Source: CAVUCE01 sp963739985
GTDB taxonomy: Bacteria; Bacteroidota; Ignavibacteria; Ignavibacteriales; Ignavibacteriaceae
Direction of reading: 5' to 3'
Assembly (NCBI GenBank): GCA_963739985.1
Contig: CAVUCE010000007.1
Location: forward strand, 248,001 to 312,000
Length of the DNA stretch: 64,000 bases
A program made the position numbers and the translations under genes. Shown here in pieces: positions 27,750 through 36,721 of the stretch (position 1 is its first letter; every line of letters begins with the position of its first letter). The notes beneath the pieces are model-generated. The model had not been told where the DNA came from and did no database searches. It was given only the letters and a program-made list of their open reading frames with translations.

Positions 27750-28073
27750 ATGAGGGAGAAAATTATCGCTACAAATTATACTGTTAAATGGCACTTCGCA
27801 AAATGCAATCATTCAAAATGTAACTCAATATTTTTAGTCAATCCGGAAGAACAGCCGGGGGAGTTGGGTTTTATTTGTCCTGATTGCAGCACAAAAGTAA
27901 CCACATCACATATTGTTCAATGTTCAAGTTGCCGAACAATCTTGAACTTTGTGCGCGCGGCTCCAACCGAAGAAAAAGTTGTTTTCAATGTGCCTAAATG
28001 TTCACATTGTGTTGGTACCGTAGAAGATGAGTGGGAGATCGAGCCTCTTTATCAGCCGGATTCTTATATCTAG
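27750..28073 (+). CDS. Small protein with two predicted zinc ribbons
   Basis: About 107 residues from the ATG at 27750; an in-frame TTG at 27663 would give 136 residues. The N-terminal extension is not convincing, and the ATG is preceded by only a weak AGG. Four cysteine pairs are visible in order: CNHSKC, CPDC, CSSC and CSHC, enough for two zinc sites. The C-terminus is acidic (EDEWEIEPLYQPD). I do not recognise the family. It could be a nucleic-acid-binding or redox-sensing protein. It stands alone in the divergent space after phosphomannomutase. Confidence 0.65.
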   Translation: MREKIIATNYTVKWHFAKCNHSKCNSIFLVNPEEQPGELGFICPDCSTKVTTSHIVQCSSCRTILNFVRAAPTEEKVVFNVPKCSHCVGTVEDEWEIEPLYQPDSYI

Positions 28074-28359
28074 CTTTGGTCGATCTTAGCTTTAGTTTTC
28101 TATTAAAATAGTTGCAAAAACTAGACGCATAACTACATTTATACGAAAAATTTAGAATTTATTCTTTTAATTTCTCGCAAAAAGTGATGAACGGTAATTC
28201 CTAAGGATAGAGTGATTGAATTACTGATAAAAAGCAAATATTTTTCCTACCTTTACAAAATTAAAATCATTTTAATCTAAGTTGGAACCTTTAATATGAT
28301 TGATTTGATTTTTTAATAACAATTAAATTTCATCTAATACTTTATAGTAAGGTTATACA

Positions 28360-30576
28360 ATGAATCAGTTCAGAAAAACATTCGGGATGATTTCTATTGT
28401 GATAGCTTTGGTATTTACTGCGGGATGCTCTTCTTCCGGACAAATGGAAAAACAGCAATCCACAGTTGATCAAGCTTCTCAATATAGTTATTTAAATCTC
28501 GATACAGTAAAAGCCGGACGTTTTGATACCGGTAGAATGTGGACTTTTGATTATCCACCAGTAAAATATTTTGAAAGCCAATATAATTTTAAGCCATCTG
28601 AAAAGTGGCTGAAAAATGTTAGAATGTCTGCTCTCAGGTTTGCTAATTATTGCTCAGCTTCTTTTATCTCTGCCGACGGTTTAGTTATGACAAATCATCA
28701 TTGCGGTAGAGAAAGTGTTGCTAAAGTCTCAAAACCCGGCGAGGATTTATTTGATAATGGTTTTTACGCAAAAACATTAGATGAGGAAAGAAAAGTACCA
28801 GGTTTATATGTTGATCAATTGGTCCAAATTAAAGACGTAACTGAGCAAATTCATACTGCTATGGATAGCGGAAAAACGGCCGAAGATAAAGCTTCACTTG
28901 CTCAAAAAGAAATGAATAAAATTAAAAAAGCTGACGAAGAAAAAACCGGCTTAAAGATTCAAATTGTAAAATTTTATAATGGCGGCAAATATTCTGAGTA
29001 CCAATATAAAAGATACAATGATGTTCGTCTTGTATTTTCCCCGGAAGCACAACTCGGTTATTTTGGCGGTGATGAAGACAACTTTACGTATCCGCGTTAT
29101 GATTTGGACATGAACTTTTTTAGGGTTTATGATGATAACGGGAAACCATTAAAAACAGAACATTATTTTCATTGGAGTCCAAATGGAGCTGTTGCCGGTG
29201 AGCCGGTTTTTGTGATTGGAAATCCGGGAAGAACCGATAGATTAAAAACAGTTTCACAATTGGAATATATGAGAGATATTCAATATCCAAGAACTCTTAA
29301 ATTAGTTGATGATCTTGCGAACAATTATTTAAGAGTAATGAAAGAGCATCCTGACCGTAAAACTGAATTAACAAACGATTATTTTGAAATGAGCAACTCA
29401 CAAAAAGCTTATACTGGTATGCTCAAGGGATTAAGAAATCCTGTATTAATGCAGAAGAAAATCGACTTTGAAAATAAATTCAAAGAAGCAGTTAATGCTA
29501 ATCCAACATTGAAAGCAAAATATGGCGACCTTTGGGGTAAAATTGCTGAGAAAGTGAATGAATTAAGAAAAGTCTCCAACGAAAATTATGCACTTTCTAT
29601 AAATCCATTTTTTAGTACTAAGTATATTCAAGTTGCTCAAAATTTAGTAGATCTTGCCGAGCAGCTAAAATTACCTGAAGATCAACGCGCTGACATGTAT
29701 AAAGGTGCAGAGTTAGATTCTACAATTGCAGATATCTTTCCAAAAGATTTTGATTATGCTATAAACAACTTGTTACTTAAGGAGCAAATTCAAAGATTAG
29801 TTAATTATATAGGCGCTGACGATCCTTTAGTACAAAAAGTAACTCAAGGAAAGAGTGTTGATGCTGCAACTGAGTATTTAATTAACAATTCGCCTGTTAC
29901 AAATCCGGAAAGAATGAAAGCCTTAATAAAAGAAGGTCCTGATGCAATATTAAATTCTTCGGATCCTTTAATTTATTATGTAAAGAATTCGGTTCAGAGA
30001 CGAACTGAAATGGATGCAAAAGTAAAAGATATTGTGGCTGAAGAAGACAATTACAGTCAGCTTTTAGGAAGAGCAATTTTTGAAGTTTACGGTACTTCAA
30101 TTCCACCGGATGCTACTTTTACATTAAGAATTGCAGACGGTGTTGTTAAAGGATACCCTTATAATGGAACAGTAGCACCCGATCATACAACTTTTTATGG
30201 TTTATATGATCGATATTACTCATTTAATAAAAAGGGTTCCTGGACGTTACCAAAGCGTTGGCAAAATCCGCCTGCTGATTTTAATTTAGAAACACCAATG
30301 GATTTTGTTTCTACCAATGATATAATCGGCGGAAATTCCGGAAGCCCGGTTATAAATGAAAAAGCTCAAATTGTAGGTTTAGCTTTTGATGGTAATATTC
30401 AAAGTTTACCCGGTAATTTTATTTTCGATCCAAGTAATAATAGATGTGTTGCCGTTCATTCAGCGGGAATGTATGAGGCTATTAAAGATATGTACAAAGC
30501 CACTCGTTTAGCCGATGAGCTAAAAGCAGGCGAGATTGTTGATACAACAAGTAAAACCGCTACAGAGTCTAAATAG
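28360..30576 (+). CDS. S46-family dipeptidyl peptidase (DPP7-like), predicted lipoprotein
   Basis: Removes dipeptides from the N-terminus of peptides in the periplasm. 738 residues with lipobox-type VFTAGCSSS (Cys about 23). The chymotrypsin-like catalytic His is in MTNHHCGRES near residue 112, and the nucleophile Ser in GGNSGSPV near 660. Eighteen residues after that Ser there is Gly (LAFDGN). In this family, Gly at the position equivalent to 673 marks DPP7 (hydrophobic P1), whereas Arg marks DPP11 (Asp/Glu). The family is typical of the Bacteroidota group, where peptides serve as carbon source. A strong terminator follows. Confidence 0.9.
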   Translation: MNQFRKTFGMISIVIALVFTAGCSSSGQMEKQQSTVDQASQYSYLNLDTVKAGRFDTGRMWTFDYPPVKYFESQYNFKPSEKWLKNVRMSALRFANYCSASFISADGLVMTNHHCGRESVAKVSKPGEDLFDNGFYAKTLDEERKVPGLYVDQLVQIKDVTEQIHTAMDSGKTAEDKASLAQKEMNKIKKADEEKTGLKIQIVKFYNGGKYSEYQYKRYNDVRLVFSPEAQLGYFGGDEDNFTYPRYDLDMNFFRVYDDNGKPLKTEHYFHWSPNGAVAGEPVFVIGNPGRTDRLKTVSQLEYMRDIQYPRTLKLVDDLANNYLRVMKEHPDRKTELTNDYFEMSNSQKAYTGMLKGLRNPVLMQKKIDFENKFKEAVNANPTLKAKYGDLWGKIAEKVNELRKVSNENYALSINPFFSTKYIQVAQNLVDLAEQLKLPEDQRADMYKGAELDSTIADIFPKDFDYAINNLLLKEQIQRLVNYIGADDPLVQKVTQGKSVDAATEYLINNSPVTNPERMKALIKEGPDAILNSSDPLIYYVKNSVQRRTEMDAKVKDIVAEEDNYSQLLGRAIFEVYGTSIPPDATFTLRIADGVVKGYPYNGTVAPDHTTFYGLYDRYYSFNKKGSWTLPKRWQNPPADFNLETPMDFVSTNDIIGGNSGSPVINEKAQIVGLAFDGNIQSLPGNFIFDPSNNRCVAVHSAGMYEAIKDMYKATRLADELKAGEIVDTTSKTATESK

Positions 30577-30600
30577 GATTTTTATAATCTTATTATTTAT

Positions 30601-30626
30601 AAGCCGCCGATATAAGGCGGCTTTTT
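30601..30626 (+). terminator. Rho-independent terminator after the S46 peptidase gene
   Basis: The perfect stem AAGCCGCC/GGCGGCTT with an 8-base spacer runs into five T, just before the convergent barrel gene. Confidence 0.85.
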
Positions 30627-30628
30627 AT

Positions 30629-31180
30629 TTAAAATAAGTATTGAATCTGAAGATGTAGAGAAAGAAATCTTACATTTGTATTTGTGATGCCTAATCCATA
30701 TTCTGTTCCAACACCAAGTTTAATTCCGTTCAAATTTTCATTTGTTAAATCAATTCCGGCTAACACAGAAAAAGTTAAGCCATAATCCCATTCGTTCAAA
30801 TTTATATATGTTCTGTCATTTAATATTACAGGCCCCAATCCTTCTTCAAAATAGAAAATTCCTTGAGACTTTTGATAGGTTATTGCTTTAATTGAGAATC
30901 CTTGAATAAAAGGGAAATAATCATAAGTAGAACCTGGTAGAATTCTATTTATATCAGTGATGTATAAAAAACTTAATCGAAAATAAAGATCATTAGAAAT
31001 CCCGGGATCAAATTCAAAGAAGATGTTAGATGTAAAACTGCCCTGGCTAGGTAAGTTTCCATTTATTACTCCACCGCCAACATAAGCGCCGATATTTGTT
31101 TTACTTTGTGCAAAGGAATAACTGCTTCCGATAGTAATTAGAATTAGTAGTATTAATTTGATTTTTCTATATCTCTTCAT
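30629..31180 (-). CDS. Small outer-membrane beta-barrel protein, unknown function
   Basis: About 183 residues from the ATG at 31180; a TTG nine bases upstream is also possible. A signal peptide ends near SFAQ. The mature part is made of short amphipathic strands with many Gly, Tyr and Phe and ends in LHLQIQYLF, as expected for an eight-stranded or similar barrel. It is reminiscent of the PorT/OmpW-like barrels of Bacteroidota, but no specific family is recognised. It is convergent with the S46 peptidase gene. Confidence 0.65.
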   Translation of the reverse strand: MKRYRKIKLILLILITIGSSYSFAQSKTNIGAYVGGGVINGNLPSQGSFTSNIFFEFDPGISNDLYFRLSFLYITDINRILPGSTYDYFPFIQGFSIKAITYQKSQGIFYFEEGLGPVILNDRTYINLNEWDYGLTFSVLAGIDLTNENLNGIKLGVGTEYGLGITNTNVRFLSLHLQIQYLF

Positions 31181-31385
31181 GGTCAACAAATGTAATTTCG
31201 ATAATAATTTAATTGAGAGTGATTTCTAACCTACAAAAAAGTTTTCTTTGCTTAAGATAATAAATGGTAGGTTATAAAAGAAAAACAAAATTTCATTAAT
31301 ACAAATATTGCGGTGATAATGTGTTTGTGATAGATAACTAAATTATTTTCTATGATATTAATTGAATCGAAAAATTGAAATAAAA

Positions 31386-31491
31386 AACCGCTATGAATAA
31401 TCGGGCTGCTTTTCTGTCGTGCCACGCCGCTGTTGTAGTGGGCTAAGTCCCTTATTCTTAGTGAGAAAACGGTAATGAAATATAAGCGGTT
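31386..31491. repeat. 106-bp inverted-repeat element with internal hairpins (attC- or MITE-like)
   Basis: The ends AACCGCT (31386-31392) and AGCGGTT (31485-31491) are perfect inverted repeats. Inside, GCCAC/GTGGGC (31421-31443) and CTAAG/CTTAG (31443-31461) form further hairpins. The element is clearly more GC-rich than its surroundings and begins a few bases after the stop of a tiny membrane-protein gene. It lacks the GTTRRRY core of a true integron attC. Confidence 0.4.
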
Positions 31492-31503
31492 CGGTTTCCA
31501 TTT

Positions 31504-31719
31504 CTAATTTTTTTGTTTTGACTTGGTCAACATGAAGAATAAGTAAGTCGCAGCGAGAAAGAATATCATTATTATGAGAACTCCAATCGCGCAGATTATT
31601 CCTCCCTTATTTGTCCCATACGGAATATCAATTATTTTTCCAGACAAGAACCATGCAATTAAAAGTCCTGCGAAAATACCTAAAGGAAAAATTGGTATTA
31701 CTTTTTTTGTCATAATCAT
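31504..31719 (-). CDS. Small two-helix membrane protein, possible cassette gene
   Basis: 71 residues with two hydrophobic helices (about 8-25 and 42-65), a short loop (KIIDIPYGTNKGG) and a basic C-terminus (KSKQKN). No family is recognised and no clear Shine-Dalgarno precedes the start. A second ATG lies two codons in. It is isolated in a gene-poor region and followed directly by a GC-rich inverted-repeat element, an arrangement seen for mobile gene cassettes. It could be a real small membrane protein or a relic. Confidence 0.45.
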   Translation of the reverse strand: MIMTKKVIPIFPLGIFAGLLIAWFLSGKIIDIPYGTNKGGIICAIGVLIIMIFFLAATYLFFMLTKSKQKN

Positions 31720-31981
31720 ATCGGATTAATTGGTCTTTATTAATTATCGTGTTAAATATTTTTTCAATTAACTTTCAAATATAAAAATTGTCTACTCAAG
31801 TCGAAATCTTTTCAATACTATTATGTCGAAAAAATCAGGACTCTTTTCTGGTGGCGGATTAACTGACCGCTAACTAGAATTTAAAATTTTAAGCAATCCA
31901 TTTACCGTAAGTAACATAATTTTCAAGTAACTCATCGGGAATTATTTATGCAATTAGTATTTCGAATAATACTATCAATAT
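31720..31981. other. Gene-free AT-rich spacer
   Basis: No gene is supported. A GC-richer patch near 31850-31876 contains GCGG and CCGC arms and shares the motif AGCGGT (minus strand) with the end of the 106-bp element, so it may be the remnant of a second copy. Otherwise plain AT-rich sequence. Confidence 0.35.
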
Positions 31982-32148
31982 CTTATTAACGCATGTTACG
32001 CAAATATATGTTTGGGTCATATTGACCCGTCTAAGACGGGGAAATATCTTCTAAATTTGCAGAAATCACTGACTTGAGATTCCCAGCCCACTGGCTGGCA
32101 GGTTCATTTCATTCAGAATGACCTTTTTGCGTAACATGAGTTATTAAG
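31982..32148. mobile_element. 167-bp MITE-like element
   Basis: The terminal 23-bp inverted repeats (31982-32004 and 32126-32148) match at 21 positions around the core CATGTTACGCAAA. The interior has no coding capacity but carries three tight hairpins: GGGTCA/TGACCC at 32014-32028, CCCGTC/GACGGG at 32026-32040, and CCAGCC/GGCTGG at 32083-32098. This layout fits a miniature inverted-repeat transposable element. No clear target-site duplication is visible. Confidence 0.6.
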
Positions 32149-32358
32149 TTTAAACTCCGCATAAAATACTTCTTAATTTTTTTATATCTTAGTTGAACGT
32201 TCGTCTTTATAGGATTACTATTCGTTTAATCTTCATTTAAATAAACTATATTTTTTTAGTTATAATATTTAACAAGTTTTTTTGTGATGTTGAATTTTGT
32301 AAATTTTGTTACTAAAGCATTATGTCTTATTTTTGTCACAAAAAAAATGAGAGAATGA

Positions 32359-32712
32359 ATGAGTCGTATTTCAGAAATAAAATTCACTGTTGAATTGAAT
32401 GAAAAAAATATCCCAAAGAAAATTGAGTGGGAAGCAATGGACGGTGGTTTTGAAGGTAAGAAAGAATGCAAATCAATTATGATTTCGCTTTGGGATAAAG
32501 AAGAAGAAGTAACTTTAGGAATTGATCTTTGGACAAAAGAAATGTTGATTGATGATATGAATGTTCATTTCTATCAAATTCTAAAGAAAATGTCCGATAC
32601 TTATTTGAAGTCCACTAGCAACAATGAAGTTGCTAAAATGATAGAAGACTTTAGTACTCAGTTTGCTGATAAATTGGACTTGATAAAAGGGGTAAGAAAA
32701 TCTTCAACTTAA
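32359..32712 (+). CDS. gldC: Gliding-motility protein GldC homologue
   Basis: 117 residues matching GldC across the whole length: SEIKFTVELNEKNIPKKIEW, ISLWDKEEEVTLGIDLWTKEM, LIDDMNVHFYQILKKMSDTYL and the C-terminal MIEDFSTQFADKL. GldC is a cytoplasmic protein first linked to gliding in Flavobacterium, but it is also found in non-gliding relatives and its biochemical role is unclear. No other gld or spr gene is present in this window. The start is the ATG at 32359. Confidence 0.85.
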   Translation: MSRISEIKFTVELNEKNIPKKIEWEAMDGGFEGKKECKSIMISLWDKEEEVTLGIDLWTKEMLIDDMNVHFYQILKKMSDTYLKSTSNNEVAKMIEDFSTQFADKLDLIKGVRKSST

Positions 32713-32717
32713 GAATA

Positions 32718-33755
32718 TTATTTCATAAATAATTTTGTTGTTCCACCGGATTTTTCTTTTTCTAATTTGAAAACCTTCAATAAATAATATAATGACGGAA
32801 AAATTATAAACGATCCGCAGATCAAGGCCCATCCTAGATAACTCAAAGTTACGTCCGGAGCGGAAGCATTGAAAAATGTAAGATCATTTGCATCTTTAAT
32901 TCTTACAAGAGTAGGAAAGTATACAGCGTAAAACGCACTTAATATAAATAACAACTGCGCGCCGGCTACAATCCGAGAAGGCCATTTTAGTCCTTTGTTT
33001 AATATCTTCCAAAGCAGCGGTAAAGTTATTGTTGCCAAAATGATTAATAGAATGCTTAAAGGATTTGTAAAAAACTTTTCAGCGAATCCAATATTTTCTA
33101 TATAAGACGAGACAAAAACTAATCCTCCGCTTAATACAGCCGTAATTATTGCGCGTTTAGATTTTTTTACAAATTCCACAAGGGTATCGTGATCGGTTGA
33201 TTCGCTTATCAAAAATGCATCGGCTATAAAGGAAAATAATGCGCTGATAAAAATTCCTATTGAAATGGAAAACAAATTAAGCCAAGGAGTTATATATGTT
33301 TCGGTAAAAGTAGTTGGTTGAGTAATAATTTTTCCAGAGACAATAGCTCCAACGACAAGTCCAAAGAAAAATGAAACCATTAAACTGGAAAATTGAAATA
33401 CTTTGGAATATACTTCTTGTGATTTATCTTTAATTGCATCATAATGTCGGAATGTGAAAGCAGTTCCTCTTAAAACAATTCCGATTAGAAGAAGAATGAT
33501 AGGAATTGATAACGATGTAAGTAGAGTTGTGTAAACAATAGGAAAAGCATTAAACAAAATAACAACTGCAATTATAAGCCACATATGGTTGGCTTCCCAA
33601 ATTGGAGCCATTGCTTCTGAAACCAGCTTACGGGTTTTTTCCTTGAACTTTTTCTTTGAAGTAATTTCAATTATACCTGCGCCAAAATCAGCTCCTCCTA
33701 ATAGGCAATACAAAAATATTGAAACCAGAAAAAAGAAAATTATTACATATAACAT
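32718..33755 (-). CDS. cydB: Cytochrome bd quinol oxidase subunit II
   Basis: 345 residues with about eight membrane helices. The CydB signature is present: LLGGADFGAGIIEI near residue 20, APIWEANHMWLIIAVVILF at about 50-70, and RGTAFTFRHY. It partners CydA in the high-affinity, copper-free terminal oxidase that lets the cell respire at low oxygen. It starts 30 bases after the cydA stop. No cydX-sized reading frame or cydDC assembly genes are seen next to it. Confidence 0.95.
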   Translation of the reverse strand: MLYVIIFFFLVSIFLYCLLGGADFGAGIIEITSKKKFKEKTRKLVSEAMAPIWEANHMWLIIAVVILFNAFPIVYTTLLTSLSIPIILLLIGIVLRGTAFTFRHYDAIKDKSQEVYSKVFQFSSLMVSFFFGLVVGAIVSGKIITQPTTFTETYITPWLNLFSISIGIFISALFSFIADAFLISESTDHDTLVEFVKKSKRAIITAVLSGGLVFVSSYIENIGFAEKFFTNPLSILLIILATITLPLLWKILNKGLKWPSRIVAGAQLLFILSAFYAVYFPTLVRIKDANDLTFFNASAPDVTLSYLGWALICGSFIIFPSLYYLLKVFKLEKEKSGGTTKLFMK

Positions 33756-33785
33756 TATGTTAACCTAAACTTAATAGATAATTAT

Positions 33786-35099
33786 TTATGCTTTAATAAC
33801 TTTATCATCATCTAAAGCTTGTATTTGCCTTTTCATCAACCAAAAAGTTACAACACTTAAAACCAGATAAACTAGTGAAAAAAGGAATAAGTGAATTTGT
33901 TGATATGGCACGGGTGTTACTGCTTCCGAAGTTTTCATAATTCCATAAATTATCCAGGGCTGTCTTCCAACTTCGGTTACAATCCAGCCTGCTTCTACAG
34001 CAATAAATCCCAGTGGAGTGCAAATTGCAACCAACTTCAAAAATTTTGAATTAGTAAGTGCATTTCTCCATTTAAATCTGAAAATCCAAAACAAAACTCC
34101 GACCAAAGCAAGCAAAGTTCCAATTCCGACCATTATTTGGAAAGCAAAGTGAACAATAATAATTGGAGGCCACAGTGATTTTGGGAACTCTTCAAGTCCT
34201 TTTACTTCAGCATTAAAATTACCGTAAGCTAAAAAACTTAGAAGATAGGGAACCTTAATTCCATAATTCATTGTCTCCGTTTTTTCGTTCGGAATTCCGC
34301 CAATGGTTAATGGTGCTGCTTTCTCGGTTTTAAAATGTCCTTCCATTGCAGCTAATTTAATTGGTTGTCTTTTCGCTACATCTTTCGCACTATGGTCACC
34401 GCTTAAAGGCTGAGCTATTGCAAAAATACTACCGAAGGCAAGTGCTATTATCATTGCCTTTTTATGTAAATCTTTATTTTTCCCTCGAATAATCAAAAAT
34501 GCGTGTAAGCCGGCAACAGCAAATGAAGTTGAGACGAACGCCGCAATAATCATGTGCGAGGTTTGACTTATCCATGCGGGATTAAACATTGCCGCAACCG
34601 GATTTATATTTGTTGCTTGTCCGTTTACCCAATCAAATCCGCTAGGTGCGTTCATCCATGCGTTTGCGCAGACTACAAAAATTCCGGATAATACACCTGA
34701 AACACCGACAAGTAAACCGGACGCCCAGTGAACATATTCGTCAAGCCTATTCCAACCATAAAGGAATAAGCCGATACAAATTGCTTCAACAAAAAAAGCT
34801 GTTCCTTCCCAACTGAAAGGCATTCCAATTACAGCACCGGCATGATTCATAAATCCCGGCCATAATAATCCCAACTCAAACGAAAGCACAGTGCCTGAGA
34901 CGGCTCCTACAGCAAAGAAAATTGCTACACCTTTTGACCAAGCTTTAGTTAATTTTAAATAAGTTTCATTTCTTTTTTTAATATAAAGCCAATGTGAAAT
35001 AACCATTAAGAACGGCATCGTCATTCCGATACAGGCAAAGATTATATGAAATCCAAGCGAGATAGCCATGGTTGATCGAGCCGCCAACAAATTATCCAT
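33786..35099 (-). CDS. cydA: Cytochrome bd quinol oxidase subunit I
   Basis: 437 residues with about nine helices. Haem-ligand His and the surrounding CydA motifs are visible: LGFHIIFACIGMTMPF near residue 15, GTVLSFELGLLWPGFM, and a GRQPWIIYGIMKTSEAVTP block near 380-400. The segment between helices VI and VII is short (about 245-305), so it is a short Q-loop enzyme, unlike the 522-residue E. coli CydA. First gene of cydAB; AGGAGTTTG precedes the ATG. Confidence 0.95.
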   Translation of the reverse strand: MDNLLAARSTMAISLGFHIIFACIGMTMPFLMVISHWLYIKKRNETYLKLTKAWSKGVAIFFAVGAVSGTVLSFELGLLWPGFMNHAGAVIGMPFSWEGTAFFVEAICIGLFLYGWNRLDEYVHWASGLLVGVSGVLSGIFVVCANAWMNAPSGFDWVNGQATNINPVAAMFNPAWISQTSHMIIAAFVSTSFAVAGLHAFLIIRGKNKDLHKKAMIIALAFGSIFAIAQPLSGDHSAKDVAKRQPIKLAAMEGHFKTEKAAPLTIGGIPNEKTETMNYGIKVPYLLSFLAYGNFNAEVKGLEEFPKSLWPPIIIVHFAFQIMVGIGTLLALVGVLFWIFRFKWRNALTNSKFLKLVAICTPLGFIAVEAGWIVTEVGRQPWIIYGIMKTSEAVTPVPYQQIHLFLFSLVYLVLSVVTFWLMKRQIQALDDDKVIKA

Positions 35100-35205
35100 T
35101 ACAAACTCCTAAACAAAAATTATCAGCATTATCATAACAAAATTACAAAAACTACAGTTCATTAACGAAATATTAAGTTGATTTGGGACGCAAAATGGTG
35201 GGAAC

Positions 35206-35232
35206 CGGTAAGAAATTACACGTTTCTTACCG
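35206..35232. terminator. Hairpin between the sorbosone-dehydrogenase-like gene and cydA
   Basis: CGGTAAGAAA and TTTCTTACCG pair perfectly over 10 bp with a 7-base loop. There is no long T tract on the minus strand, so it may be a weak terminator or a binding site ahead of cydAB. Confidence 0.45.
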
Positions 35233-35251
35233 TATAAAAATTGTAGAGTTT

Positions 35252-36388
35252 TTAATCAGTATAACTGATTCTATAAATAACTCCATTATAATCATCTGAA
35301 ACTAAAAGGGAACCGTCATTCATAACTTGTACATCCACCGGACGACCTGAGACTGATTCACCTTTTAACCATCCGTAAGCAAAAGGTTCTGCACTAATTG
35401 GATTATTATTAGAGTCTAATTTTACACAAACAACTCTGTATCCAACTTTCTTACTTCGGTTCCATGAACCGTGCTCGGCAATGAAAATTTGTCCTTGATA
35501 TTCCTTCGGAAACATTTTCCCTGTGTAAAATCTCATACCTAAAGAGGCAACATGAGCTCCCAGTTTTACAACAGGTTTTGTAAATTTACTTGTGTCTATT
35601 CCATTCCCAAACTCCGGGTCAGGATGATTATCGCCGTAAACATAAGGAAAACCAAAATTTAAACCTTGTTCCGGAGCGCGATTAAGTTCGTCTGTCGGTA
35701 TATCATCACCGAGCATATCTCTTCCATTATCTGTAAACCAAAGTATGCCGGTTCGGGGATTCCAATCGAAACCTACTGTATTTCTAATTCCCTTCGCAAA
35801 TATTTCCAGATCACTTCCATCAGGATTCATTCTCATGAGTGAAGCATATTGAGGATTATCTTTTACGCAAACATTGCAAGGTGCTCCAACAGGAATGTAC
35901 AATTTGTTGTCGGGTCCAAATTTGATGAACTTCCAACCATGGTGAGTATCGCTTGGAAAATTATCATTAATTACTATAGGCTGTGGCGGATTCTTCAGAT
36001 TACTTTCTATGTTTGGAAACTTAATTACTCTATTAATCTCAGCAACATATAAATCCCCGTTTCTGAAGGCAACACCATTTGGAGAATTTAATCCGGAAGC
36101 GATTGTATAAATTTTGTCTGCTTTTTTATCGTTATTTGTATCTAAAACTGCATAAACCTTAGATCCTCTGGTTCCAACAAATAGAACACCGCTGGGAGAA
36201 ATTGCCATTGACCTGGCGCCTTCAAGGTTTTCAGCATATAATGAGATATGAAATCCGGGGGGAAGAGTAATACTGCCATTGGATTCTGTAGGATTTTTAT
36301 CGTTGTTAGAAGCGCAATTAATTGTGATGAACAAAAATGGAAAAATAAAGGACAAAAATAAAAAATTTTTCAAAGGAAACTTTAGCAT
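35252..36388 (-). CDS. Sorbosone/glucose dehydrogenase-like beta-propeller protein
   Basis: 378 residues with an N-terminal signal and a Cys at about 26 (TINCASNN), a loose lipobox acceptable in Bacteroidota-group lipoproteins. The rest is a six-bladed GSDH-type propeller: LPPGFHISLYAENLEGARS, GVLFVGTRGSKVYAV, FGPDNKLYIPVGAPCNVC, RGIRNTVGFDWNP, FTDNGRDMLGDDIPTDELN and AEHGSWNRS. Homologues use PQQ and Ca to oxidise sugars or aldehydes in the periplasm. No PQQ synthesis genes are in the window. The exact substrate is unknown. Confidence 0.85.
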   Translation of the reverse strand: MLKFPLKNFLFLSFIFPFLFITINCASNNDKNPTESNGSITLPPGFHISLYAENLEGARSMAISPSGVLFVGTRGSKVYAVLDTNNDKKADKIYTIASGLNSPNGVAFRNGDLYVAEINRVIKFPNIESNLKNPPQPIVINDNFPSDTHHGWKFIKFGPDNKLYIPVGAPCNVCVKDNPQYASLMRMNPDGSDLEIFAKGIRNTVGFDWNPRTGILWFTDNGRDMLGDDIPTDELNRAPEQGLNFGFPYVYGDNHPDPEFGNGIDTSKFTKPVVKLGAHVASLGMRFYTGKMFPKEYQGQIFIAEHGSWNRSKKVGYRVVCVKLDSNNNPISAEPFAYGWLKGESVSGRPVDVQVMNDGSLLVSDDYNGVIYRISYTD

Positions 36389-36420
36389 AGCTACTCCGGA
36401 ACAAAAATTAATATTTATAT

Positions 36421-36606
36421 TTAATCATCGGCTGACGGCATAATCATCCATAAAATAACGTAAACTAAAATTCCGGGAAATGCAACGCTAAAAATAGAAA
36501 TTAGTACATATAAAACTCTCACTACAGTAGGATCCCAACCAATCCATTCTGCTAAACCGGCACAAACTCCGGCAATCATTTTGTTATGTGATTTTTTCAA
36601 AGTCAT
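36421..36606 (-). CDS. PspC-domain protein
   Basis: 61 residues, essentially one PspC domain: KMIAGVCAGLAEWIGWDPTVVRVLYVLISIF followed by a membrane helix and ILWMIMPSADD. PspC proteins sense envelope stress in the phage-shock response or, as stand-alone small proteins, have no defined role. It lies between the LytTR regulator and the dehydrogenase-like gene on the same strand, 32 bases before the latter. Confidence 0.9.
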   Translation of the reverse strand: MTLKKSHNKMIAGVCAGLAEWIGWDPTVVRVLYVLISIFSVAFPGILVYVILWMIMPSADD

Positions 36607-36673
36607 AATATTTTCTTTTTTTAAGAGATATATAAATTACTAAATATATTCTAACTAATTCTGAACAAATAAA

Positions 36674-36700
36674 AAAGGGGTTCGAAAAATCGAACCCCTT
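36674..36700 (-). terminator. Terminator after the LytTR regulator gene
   Basis: Arms AAGGGGTTCGA and TCGAACCCCTT pair perfectly around a short A/T loop. On the minus strand it is followed by six T. Confidence 0.88.
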
Positions 36701-36721
36701 AAGCACTCACCTCATGAAAAA

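Noticed and set aside
31386..31491. True integron attC site
   Set aside because: The ends do not show the RYYYAAC/GTTRRRY core, and no integrase is present. Kept only as an inverted-repeat element.
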